Of a DNA stretch of 64,000 nucleotides, positions 37,210 to 47,639 are shown piece after piece. Below the pieces are notes generated by a model that did not search any database, was not told the DNA's origin, and saw only the letters and a list, made by a program, of their open reading frames with translations. Origin of the DNA: Ditylenchus dipsaci. Its lineage: Eukaryota > Nematoda > Chromadorea > Rhabditida > Anguinidae. The position numbers and the translations under genes were made by a program. Within the stretch, counting starts at the first letter, position 1. Every line of letters starts with the position of its first letter. The DNA is taken from positions 248,001 to 312,000 of the forward strand of contig SADC01000095.1 of the NCBI GenBank assembly GCA_004194705.1, in the 5' to 3' direction.

Positions 37210-37555
37210 CTTCTCTGTACTTATCGATCACTTGCCGACCATCCTTCCCACCAGCAAAACAGAAGTCCTTGAGATGATTGCTTAGACTGCTGCTCACTCA
37301 GTTGTGGTGCTGCTTTGCGCTTGTCTTGAGTTCAAATAACAGTTAAGCATCGAATAACTGAATAAGCAAACCCTACCAAGGTGAGATATCCTCGCAGATG
37401 CTAGTTGAAGCGCTCACGACGTTGCTGACCCGATAGCTTTCCGCTGCATAACCGCACATCTTCCATTGGCGACAAGGACACTTGGTGAGCAGATGGTTTT
37501 GCTGGCAAGACGATTTTTTGTTATTCACTTTAGCGGCACGTCTTGTTTGAACCAT
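37210..37555 (-). CDS. possible small exons of an unidentified protein
   Basis: Two coding-like stretches lie upstream of P1 on the same strand. At 37555-37400 one frame reads MVQTRRAAKVNNKK and, if one A is added to a run of six, continues IVLPAKPSAHQVSLSPMEDV and RLCSGKLSGQQRRERF. At about 37290-37210 another reads NHLKDFCFAGGKDGRQVIDK, then a donor GTTTGT. Joining the second to the P1 exon keeps phase but gives a poor match to the P1 N-terminus. I do not recognise either stretch. They could be a separate small basic protein or chance open frames. Confidence 0.22.
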
Positions 37556-39954
37556 CAGGCTTGCCTAAAATAGCAAAAAAGTTTCATGACTTATTCGACG
37601 GACAAAAAATGCAAAACACGGTCTTTTTAATGCAATCCATGTACCAAAATGTAGCCTGTACATTCAGGAACCAGAAAAGTCAGACCGATTTTTGTAAAGT
37701 CAGAATTTTAAAAACTAGAGACCGTTTAAAGCAAACAAGTGGCATTTTTCCGAGTAAAAATAGGGGTTTTTGCGTTTTCCGTCTAACTTTTGTATGAGAC
37801 ACCCAAAATTTGTATTTTTCGCATACTTCCTTGGTACCATAATGTAGAAAATTTACTCCTCTCTCAAGTCTCCGGTTTTGTTTGAGAATAAATCGACAAA
37901 AAATAATCTAGGGTCTCAATAAAGTCAACCAGTTAAAGAAAATGTTTGAACTTTTTTAACAGACCGAAATTGTCCTTTTGAAATTCTTCAGGTTTTGTGG
38001 GTACGTGATGGCTTATTCGAAAGCCCTGAGTATGAGGAATTTTTTGGTCAACAGCATTTCACAAAAGATGTTTTAAAAAATCATATCTGACATACAAAAC
38101 AATTAGGGTCCAAAATTGACCATTTTTCGAATTTTTATGTTTGGCGCGAAATTTCGAAAGTGATTATGATTTTGAATTTTGGGGGGGGGGGGGGTGTGCG
38201 TTGGGCTCATCATAATCATACTTTAGAAAAACACAAATGGCAAAATGACTATAAAGTTTTTTGATTTAATTAGTGCTTCTTATTATCTCATAGCACATCT
38301 TCGAAACATCGTTTCTAGGGTTGTCGACTCGTCGATTTTTCACGTCGAAAGTCGAGAGGTTTTTGACTTTTGACTCGATCCGTTGAGCCGAAAAACTTCG
38401 ACCAGTCATCAACCCTAACTATTTTAATGGACTTGTTACTTTTTTAATGTTTTTGTAAAATTCTAGTTAGCAACGAAATTCGCAATAACCAAAATTCGAG
38501 TACAGAGCTTTTTAAAGGAAAAAAACTTTTTATAGTATATATATATAACGCACTCACTGGCCCTCAAGCTCGTCACCGCCTAGAATCCGACACTTTTTTA
38601 CACCAGACTTTTGGAATCTTTCGCTAGTTATCTTTGGCTTGTCCAAGTCCAAAAATTGCAAGGATTTCGATTTCAACAGTGATTTCTGGTTTTAGCGAGA
38701 AGGTCCGCGTCGAATCAAACAACAAAACTCGTTTTTAAAAAATAATGTTTTTATATATATCAAGCGGTGCGGTTCTTTTAGGAAAAAATCGGAATTCTTT
38801 CGATTTTTTGCACTGATTTTTCGCAGCAAAAAATTTAAATATTGAGAAAAATAGCGGACCCTAAGCGAGAAATTTTTATGAGGTGACTTTATATCGAGCG
38901 TCGAATGTAAATCAAAATAATTTATAATTGTTTCGCCATTCGTTTTTCGCCAAAGTATGGTTGGAGCTTGAAAACATTATTGTTGAATTTTTCCTAAATG
39001 TTGTATCTTGCTCAGTGATTGTCTTAGTGAAAAATAATGAATATTTTTTACCAAAGTTTTATTTGTTGTTCAGCACAGGTGAGCAGCAATTTTTTTTGCC
39101 AATTTTTATGGTGCTAAAAAAGCTGCTTATTGCAAAAAGCAATGAATTACACGCCCTCACCCTTCCTATCACCTCTCATGTCGAGCTGAAAAATTGATTT
39201 TGCACTCAGATGACAAATTCGAGGTGTGAATGCTCAAACACCATCATTGCTCGTGAAGTGTTGAGCATTCTTTATTTTGCAACAAACATATTTATAACTA
39301 TCAAAATTTAATAAAAAAAACTTACCCCAAAATATTTCTTCCAACTATTTCTCTCGTTAAATATTTTTGGTTTAAACTTTAAAAAAGAAAAATATGCAGA
39401 AATTCACTATTTTACTGTGGGAAATGAATTTTATCCATTTTTTAATATTAAAAACAAAAAATTTTCTAGTATCATTCTTTTCAAGACAAAAATATTTTGT
39501 TTGCCTAACACATATTTGGCCTACAACAAGTTTACATAAACAAGTTCCCGACTTGTTGACCAAGCAAGAAATGTGGTTATATAAATGTTGGTGGTTAAGC
39601 TGCTCCTGGCGGCACATTACCTCCTTCTCCAAACAGGCCATATTTGGACAAGGGCTCAAGCAAATGGAGTGCTGGTAAAGCGACATCGAGACCCCTAGCT
39701 TCCGCAAAGGGAGCCGCCTCTTAGAGGGGGATTAGTCTCTCGCCCTCCTTTAGCACTTCATTAATGACTCGAGAAGTCAGGGAGTTGGAGAGGTGCTCCC
39801 ACACACACCACACAAGCTTATGTGATAAGAACAACAGGCAAACAACAAAAAATATAATGGTGGTATTGCTGCTTCTTTTTCAAAACAAAAAGAAACTCAT
39901 CTATCGAGCATATTAATAGAAAAAGTAGCCGGAAATGTTAGTAGCGAAAAAAGT
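37556..39954. other. intergenic, one small hAT-like element
   Basis: Mostly AT-rich sequence with a G run near 38181. At 38315-38417 a 103-base inverted repeat begins TAGGGTTGTCGACTCG and ends CATCAACCCTA, as in hAT MITEs, but the flanks do not give a clean 8-bp duplication. A diverged relative of the repeat at 19056 starts near 38585. No gene recognised. Confidence 0.45.
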
Positions 39955-39961
39955 AAATTAA

Positions 39962-40020
39962 GTTAGGGTAGGGATCGAACTGACAGCTACGAATAGCTTT
40001 GCCAATGCGCCAGCCATGAG
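39962..40020 (-). repeat. tRNA-derived SINE-like sequence
   Basis: The minus strand has an A-box-like TGGCTGGCGCATTGGCAAAG and a B box AGTTCGATCCC at tRNA spacing. The flanking stems do not form an intact tRNA. Confidence 0.45.
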
Positions 40021-40752
40021 TTTTTTTTACTGTGTGTTTTAAACTTCGTATCTTAGTGCTCCGAAAATTGATTTTTCGTTTTGATCTATAAGAATTTTCA
40101 CTCTAATGTTGAAGCCTTAAAATTGGAGGCAGAAATGTGGAAACCACAAGGGTTAAAAATCGTCGGATTATCGCCAAAACGTGCCGACTGTTGCAGAGCT
40201 ACACCTAAAATCAAGGTAGACAACACAAAAAATAACTGCAACAAATTTCTTTTTCGCCTAGCAGCCAGACCAAGATTTAAAGATAAAACATTTTTGCAAA
40301 AACATATTTGCAACTATTTGTGTGGTTGTCTTTTTGTGTGCCTGAGGTAGTATTATTAGCAATAAGGGGGACAACTGCCGCTCTAATTTATGAACAAGTA
40401 GATATTGCAAGTAGTTACTACTACGCCTGTTTCTGCCCCTGCCTCTGGTAGCAGGGCACTTCGGCTTTTCGGATGCACTTCAAAGGCGCGCGGCCAAACT
40501 TTGAGGCGATGGACACACAAAGCAAATTAATTATGATTATGGTTAAAGAGGAGTAAGGGAAGAAGGTTAACTATGATTGATTGCTACTGGCTATTAATCA
40601 CCACCGACCTTTTTCTTTATGTGGATGAACTTTTACAATAAAATAAATGTAAAAGTGTGCATTCAAGAAACTCGAGGTTTTAAAACTTAGTTTCAGGTTC
40701 GATCCCTCGTTGAATCAGACCCTTTCTGCCCTAATTCCGCTGGTGTTTTAAT

Positions 40753-41036
40753 TAGAGTAGTTCACGGTCGGTTAACCGACCCGGTCGGTTAACCGACCGA
40801 CCGGGTATTTGGCCAAAAAAACCGACCGAAAAACCGGGTACAAAAAAACCGGGAAAACCGAAAACCGGGTACAGCAAATTTCGGTTAATTTACGACAAAA
40901 AAAAACCGAAAACCGGGTACATGCCGGTTAAGCGACCGAAAAAAAACTGAAAAACCGTAACCGAAAACCGGGTAGCCAAAATCCCGGTTAACCGAAAACC
41001 GGGTAAGGCCAAATTAACCGACCGTGAACTACTCTA
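40753..41036. mobile_element. hAT-type MITE, 8-bp duplication GTTTTAAT
   Basis: The ends TAGAGTAGTTCACGGTCGG and CCGACCGTGAACTACTCTA are exact inverted copies, flanked by perfect GTTTTAAT at 40745-40752 and 41037-41044. The interior is a tandem array of AAAACCGGGTA-like units. Confidence 0.92.
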
Positions 41037-41495
41037 GTTTTAATCTTTAAAAAAATGTTTTTTGAAAAAAAATACAAGGTTGCTCAAATAATTCACATGG
41101 CTTTGCAAAGAGCCATAATTTTTTTTTACTCGATTTCGAGCAATTGTTTGTATTCAATCTAATTGAGCCGAAATTTCATTTATTTGTAACTTATTACCTT
41201 TTCCTGTGGATTTAGCTTTACCCTACCTGACCATTTACCAAACCACGGGAGGACCAAGAGAAACGCGTGCTTTTTAATGCGAGAAATATTCTTTGAAATT
41301 GTGTCACAAAAAGTTATGGCTGTTTTAAAGCAATCAAATTTAGGGTTCGTGGAATTCTTAGAAGAAATTAAAATCAGAAAACTTTTCTAGATTCAAAGAC
41401 CGGCGAATAAGTAAAATACAAAAAGTACATTGAAAATTAGGTTTAAAAGGTTTAATCTCTAAAAGCATAGAAAACTTAAAAAATAAACTACTTAA

Positions 41496-41723
41496 AGGGC
41501 ATGATCGTGCCGATGGGGAGAAAAGGCGCGAACCAGCAATTCTTTTCTTTCTCGATAAGTTGTTACATTCGTTATCGTCTAGGTTTTTAAAGTTTTCTGT
41601 CTAGTTTTTAAAAGCAGTATAAGGTCATCTATATCAGATTTGACGCAAACGAGTGAAAAATGAGAGGATTCAAAAAATTCGAAAAAAACTGCTGGTTCGC
41701 GCCTTAACGCACGGGCATGCCCT
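41496..41723. mobile_element. TTAA-flanked MITE
   Basis: AGGGCATGATCGTGCC ... CACGGGCATGCCCT is flanked by TTAA (41492-41495 and 41724-41727). Its interior matches the element at 54203-54433 in the opposite orientation, including CTGGTTCGCGCCTTAACG. Confidence 0.85.
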
Positions 41724-41727
41724 TTAA

Positions 41728-43683
41728 AAGTGTTGTTTGCAAAAAATAAATAAAATAGGCGGTAAACAATCTTGAAAATTAGCTCTTTTTACATTTAAAG
41801 ATGTTCTCTTCGGACATTTTTTTAAATTTTAAATTTAAAAGACAGTGTCAGCAACATCGAAACCAATTTCAGTGTTGATAAATGATGCTGGTTGATCGCA
41901 TTTGGTGTGGCGGCTTCATACCTGCTTGGTTGTTAACAGTAGATGGCTTTGAGCTTCCCTGCCTATGAAAAATCAATCTTTTCCAATTTCTAACCATCAT
42001 GCTCAATTTTTTAAATTTTTTAACCATCTTATGGGGCTAGGGGAAACTTGTCAAACGAACGTTCTCAATCAAAAGTTCTCATGAATTTGCCGTGGGGGAC
42101 CCAAATTCGCCTGAATTTGGAAACCAAGACAAATTCTTGATTCCCCTCCATTTGAGGCGAAGTTAAAAATGTTTCTTATTTTTTAGTCTGTAAAACATGC
42201 TTGAGTACGAAATCTCCAACTAAATCTGTGATATCTTGCGCTTAAGCACAAGCCGAAAAAACAGGGAGGAAACCAAGACAATTTTGGGTGCGTAAGGGAG
42301 TGCCCATCTTTCTTAAATTTCACACCATTAATGCGGCAAATCCCATCCAAAAACATTAAGAGTCTGACCACTGGTTGTTTGTAAAAGTTGATTTTTTACC
42401 AGAAAGACCCTAACTTTAAAACTAAAACACATGATCGAGACCCACGGGTTTTCTAGCTAAAATGACAATTTTCACAACAAGACGTCGGAATTCTTGCTGT
42501 ATTCACACTATACTGATTAATTAGTAATACCATTTGGCGAGATTTGTCGGATTCGGGATAAGATCAAAGTTAAATATATCAACTTTAGTGCTCCTGTAAA
42601 TGTTCACACACTCAATTTGAAAAAAATCTGAATTTTTTTGAATTAATAATTTTTTACAGCTATTATTTTCAAATAACTTTTACAGTAATTACATTTTTCC
42701 ACTTTTTCACAAATTTGTCATTTTTATTCATAAAATAAATTAAGTGTGTGATCATTTGACAAGAGTACCAAAAATTTTATTCGATTTTTCAACCGGAATT
42801 TGCAGTATCCAGTATTCGATCCCGGCATTTTGCCTTTTGGTTACCGACCGAGCATTGCCTTAGTTCGCATAATAAATAACCTAATTAAAGGTAATAAGCA
42901 CATCCACAATTCTTTTCATTCGCGAAAAAGCTTCAAAGAGACACTTTATACAATTTCAGCTACGAGTAGTGGTCTCGGCATGGTATCTTTGATGTTGTGG
43001 AATTTTTCTATGAAACAACTGCTTGCGCATTTCTGCATCCTTTGCCAGCTAGCAGTTTGTTTAGTGGTGTACACACACAGCAAAATAGCAACTTGTAATC
43101 CTTGGCTAGTCCCATGTTCCTGTTGTGCAGCGTCAAGTTTTGTGGAGTGGGGGTGACAGCCGGAATGGTGAAGTGCAACGAGGGGCAAACACACATACGA
43201 TGGAGTGTTGGCAAAAGCAGGCTTTTGACTCTCTAACACACATTGCAAGTGCTGGAAGCTCGGAGGACCACAATCAACAATAATAAAATGCAAGTACTGT
43301 AGGTGATGCTGCTGCTAGTAACAACTTGTGCAAACACACTCACTCACCCCTCTTCACCTCAAACAAGCTTCAAGTAGACACTGCTACAGGAATCACACAA
43401 ATTTACCTTTGTTATAAACTATACTAGGACCTACAAATGATTAGATAAGGCGAAAAAAGTGGTAGAAATCCTGCTGAGAATCTCACCATATGAAAAACGT
43501 GCATTAGCTAAACAACAACTTCGCTTCTAAAATACAAGAAAGACTTTTAATTAGAATTTTCCCTAAACCAAATTTCCTGGACCAGAGCGCAGCTTTAGAT
43601 TTTGTTCTTTAGTCTTTTTTAACTCAGGCGAAACCTTAGGCGCAGAGAAGACCAGTGCACATGAGGACTGCCTAAAGGGGGTA
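41728..43683. other. intergenic, no recognised feature
   Basis: AT-rich sequence with short open frames on both strands that overlap one another and resemble nothing known to me. Confidence 0.4.
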
Positions 43684-43828
43684 TGAGTAGTGTGCGCCAA
43701 ACCACTTTGCGAGAACTTAATTTGGGCCAAAATTATTTGCAATATTCGGTAAATATTTGCCAAATATTGCAAATAATTTTGGCCCAAATAGATATTGTCG
43801 TAAAATGATTTGGCATACACTACTCCGG
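43684..43828. repeat. small palindromic element
   Basis: The ends GAGTAGTGTGCGCCAAACC and GGCATACACTACTC are inverted. The centre is a near-perfect 66-base palindrome starting TTTGGGCCAAAATTATTTGC. A hAT origin is possible from the GAGTAGTG end, but no duplication is visible. Confidence 0.6.
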
Positions 43829-43907
43829 ACCCTTAACTTTTACAAGTAAATCGACCATGCTGAACACGAATTTCTGTGGCTATTATGAGCGTACTAACGA
43901 ATAAAAG

Positions 43908-44222
43908 AGAGCTATTTAGGTTTGAAAAAGTGGCTTCCATGCCGCAGTGCGTAAGCGTTTGCGTTTTTTGGCCCCAAATGGTGTTGCAGGTTGGATCCCA
44001 CGGATGACATGCTATTTATTTTGGATTGTTTGACCAGTTATATGGGTAATTTGGATCGCTGATTCCAAAAAAGTCTAATAACCCCTAAAATTGGTCAAAC
44101 AAGCCGAAATAAATAGCATGGCACCACGTGGAATTGAACCTGCAACACTATTTTGGGCCAAAAACGCAAACGCTTACGCACTGCGTCATGGAAGCCATTC
44201 TTTCAAACCTAAATGGCTTCCC
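43908..44222. mobile_element. foldback with tRNA-like arms, copy 1
   Basis: Each arm is a tRNA-like sequence: an A-box region (GCCGCAGTGCGTAAGCG) and a B-box region near GCAGGTTGGATCCCAC on the plus strand, with the mirror copy on the minus strand at 44120-44200. The arms are joined by about 100 bases and extend outward with TTTAGGTTTGAAAAAGTGGC. The same design occurs at 51297-51633, where the boxes are better preserved. Confidence 0.75.
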
Positions 44223-44274
44223 CCCCCCCCCCTTAAAAATATTGACGTGTCGTGGATGCGAATAATAAAAGATT

Positions 44275-45283
44275 TCAATCATATTTCACATCATCTTGTA
44301 TCTTCTTTCTGAGTTCATTGTTTTTCATGAGAAGTTGGTAGACGCCAGTACAGTCGATATCGAAATTGATCTGGATTTAGAGAAGAGCCTTCACTGTTTC
44401 AACTTGGAAAAGATTCCTTGCATCAGTCCATTGAGCATTGCACAAAGAGCATATTTGCTCGACGAAAGCATTTACTATTTGAATGGAGAGTATAGAGCTT
44501 ACAAGTGGATAGAGGCACGGACGCGAGTTGTTGTCCTTAAAGGTACGTGGTTTTTGCGCGGAGCGGTACACGCAAAATTTGAATTGACTGGGGACACTTC
44601 TCTTTCGTCTATCAGTGTGCGCTTTCAAGTCATTCGAAACGACTCGAAAGAGTACAATGATAAACGAAAGAGAAGTGTGCCCCACTTACTCAAATTTTGC
44701 GTGTGCCGCTGCGCGCAAAAAAACCATGGTCCAATAAAGAATTTTTTAAGAATTATTAAAAATCCATCTAAAAATCATTGCGACTCACCTTGAAGATCTC
44801 TTGCCACGTGCTTTCCGCAGTTTCCACATCAAAGACTTCATCAGGTAATTGGTTGGTATTTGGTCGATTGAATTCCACGACTTCATAAAGAGTTCATCAT
44901 TATTTGCGATTTCCGGCTCCACTTGCTTTGCGAGCTCCACAGCCTATGTGTTTAGTCAAAGTTCTTGTCTTTCAGCATGATCCAGGCCATGTTTGTTGGC
45001 AGGAACTCGGCTTGGCATGAAATTGGAAAAGATCTGAAAAATTAATAAAAACAACAAAAAAATTAAAACTTAAGAGAAAACAACCTTGTAGACTACAAGT
45101 TGTAGTGTCAGCGGTCTTGGCGTTCTCCTTGTGCTTCTGGCTTTCTTGATGTTTTGTGATCGCAGTTTCGCTCATCGCAGCCAAGTTGATCTCATCCATT
45201 GCATGGGTACAGTGGGCAGGGAAGTGGTCTTTGCCTTCGCGAATCCCTTGAACTTTCTTGCAAACTCTGGCAAGAACTAGCAC
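44275..45283 (-). pseudogene. decayed DNA-transposon gene, zinc-finger and C-terminal pieces
   Basis: Three coding-like pieces lie in order on the minus strand. At 45283-45090, CTHAMDEINLAAMSETAITK followed by HQESQKHKEN resembles the BED-like finger of transposase-related proteins. At 45005-44787, VELAKQVEPEIANNDELF then, one frame over, VVEFNRPNTNQLPDEVFDVE. At 44540-44275, FQVETVKALL, a stop codon, then IQINFDIDCTGVYQLLMKNN resembles the end of such proteins. The pieces are out of frame with each other and split by a younger foldback (44540-44738). The family is assigned from general resemblance only. Confidence 0.45.
44540..44738. mobile_element. foldback inserted in the transposon remnant
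   Basis: GGTACGTGGTTTTTGCGCGG and CACGCAAAATTTGA on the left are repeated in inverse form at 44690-44738. The centre also pairs (ACACTTCTCTTTCGT with ACGAAAGAGAAGTGT). Non-coding. Confidence 0.7.
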
Positions 45284-45535
45284 TTGTGTTTGGATTAGTC
45301 ATTGCCGCAGCTCAAAAGAAGCGATAAATTAACAGAGCAAAAAGATAAAAAAAACATGACACAACTAAAAGTTTGGACAAAAAGGCGCCGCAGTCGAAAA
45401 TTTGAAGTGTTTTGTTTTATTTTTGGCGCGAATTTGAAAAATAAGGACAAATAAGGACACTTAGCCAGAAAAGGACAAATCTTATTAATAAGGACATTTT
45501 ATTTTCGTAAGATTTGAAGAGCCAAAATAATGACA

Positions 45536-45646
45536 ATAGATTTTTCATCAATTTTTCAAAAGTTTACCACTCATTTTGTAGCCAAGATTCTCAGCCACAA
45601 AATGAGTGGTAAACTTTTGAAAATTGATAAAAAAAAAATCTATTGT
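45536..45646. repeat. hairpin with 45-base arms
   Basis: CAATTTTTCAAAAGTTTACC then ACTCATTTTGT on the left matches the inverse at 45596-45640. The outermost AATAGATTTTT pairs with its complement. The loop is about 15 bases. Confidence 0.75.
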
Positions 45647-45649
45647 GAA

Positions 45650-47639
45650 AACGCAATGCCATAAGGATGGCTTTTGAAAAAAACGCTGCGAACTTTTGAC
45701 ACGACCTAATACCTTAATTTTACGATTTCATGCAACTAACCACCAAAATTAAGGAAATCAGCCAGAAGCCATATGCTTTTATTTTAATTTATTGACTTCT
45801 CACAAAGTGATGTCAACTTTTCGGAATCAGATTTTTCCGAAAAATCCCATGAAAATGTTTTCACACCAAAATCCATTGAAAAAAATGAAAAAGCTCCCAA
45901 CGCTTTTTAATCAGCAAGAAAAGAGTATGTTGAAGAGTGGGATGACACGGAATCGGACATTTTTTAATTTTAGCTCTAACTAAATGTTAACATTTTCTTT
46001 CTGTAAAAGCCCGAATGAAAGCTTAAAATATTAGCTAAACATGGGTGTGTGAAACGTTTGCAGTTGTAAACGTTTGCATTCTGGCTAAATTTGTGGTGGT
46101 GTGTTGTGCACCTACCTTGAACCAAACCTGAGAGTTCAAAATATTTGCTATTGGATGCGCAACACGCACACCAACCCCCCCCCGTCAAAAAGTCTGTGAA
46201 TTTTTGTAACTTTTCCCCACAAAATGTAATTTTAACGTCCGACTTTGCAAACCTAACCAATGTTTTCGCGAGAATTTATTGGCACTTCCATAAAAGGTCA
46301 AGCAGTAGCTCAACTAGTGTAAAGCAGCAGTCCTTTGAGCCCGGACCGATGGAAGAGCACTTTTTCTTTTTGCTGTCTTATTATTAGCATTATTTATCCA
46401 TCTCAATGCCTTCCGTCCACTATCCAAATCTGTTGGTTGCTGTGTTGTTGTCCACTTCTGCTTAATTTCCTCCCTAGTCTTCATATTATCGCAAGTGCAA
46501 ACAATTAAAGACCTCAATCTGAGCTTCTTTTCTGAGTTTATAAGCAAATTGAGAGGATCTCTTGCAACCCCAGTGCTTCTGATTTCTCGGCGGAAAAAAA
46601 CATTGTTAACTTTTCTATATTAAAGTTTCTAAAAAGTGGATACCTACAAACAGTGCCGAAACAGGAGATTATTAATAGCTATGATCACAGACACATATCT
46701 ACTACTATCCAAAAATTATTAAACTGGGGGCAAAGCTGACCGCTTAGCTTGTCGGCATTCTTGAACACACTCCTCAACTTGTACATTTGTCACACAATGT
46801 CCACCCTGGTCACCAGATTTACATTGTAATCTGTCATCTCAGCCATCAGCAAAGCAGTGAATATATCACTTTCGAGACTTTCACCAACAACTGTTCCTGA
46901 GAACACGACTGATCAACAAGCAAGAGCAATAAAGCAGTGAATCAATGTCTAGAGGAAAGGAAGAGTCCAGGAGGTGAATGACCGCTGTTAACCTTCTTAA
47001 CTACATTTGTTTAACTTTTGTTTAAAGCCTTCTGCTATCCCCATTATTATGATTATCGCAGTTGTTGTTGGAACAAATGACGACATGTAGACCAGAGAAT
47101 GTAAGACAAAAGGACAGACAGAAACAAAACCAAAACAATAAAAGCCAATAAAAAAGTTTTACCGCCTCAGAATATTAACCCTTACGGTCAACTATACACA
47201 ATATTTTTCCGTTGTGATAGTTTGAAGTTGAATACACGGATATGAACATCCGAAAACAAAATGAATAGACTTAAATGTGACTTGAACTCTGACCAAAATA
47301 ATTTTCCCCGAGAAAAAAATTAAATTACGATAATTTCAAAGTTTGAAATTCAAACACGTCGAAAGGCAAAATCGACGTTGAAGTTCTGTCAATTGGCATT
47401 TTAAATACACCCTTGATTTTCTGCTGCTTTTGGTAGCGATACAAGCTACTACAGGCCACTAATAACCACAAAAACCTATAAAGCGGAAACATTATCGTAT
47501 TAGGCACAAAGCGGTGTTTCGTAAAATATTCAAGTCAAATGCTAAAACCCAAATGACCACAGATACTGGATGTGCATATGGAATTTTATAGGTGGAATAG
47601 ATACAAATCAACAACAAACAGTCAAACAAATTAATCAAG
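45650..47639. other. intergenic, no recognised gene
   Basis: AT-rich sequence downstream of HGH1, including a C run near 46178. Short open frames only. The 3' untranslated region of HGH1 should begin at the right edge, but no AATAAA was found close to the stop. Confidence 0.4.

Noticed and set aside
40690..40740. B-box-like GGTTCGATCCC on the plus strand
   Set aside because: No A box at a suitable distance and no tRNA-like stems were found, so it is not listed as a tRNA or SINE.
43600..44210. Possible genuine tRNA genes in the tRNA-like foldbacks
   Set aside because: Acceptor stems do not pair, the central part is long and T-rich, and each copy is mirrored by an inverted partner.
44296..44793. 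165-residue open frame on the plus strand
   Set aside because: Its second half is a foldback element and its first half is antisense to the transposase-like remnant. No similarity to known proteins was seen.
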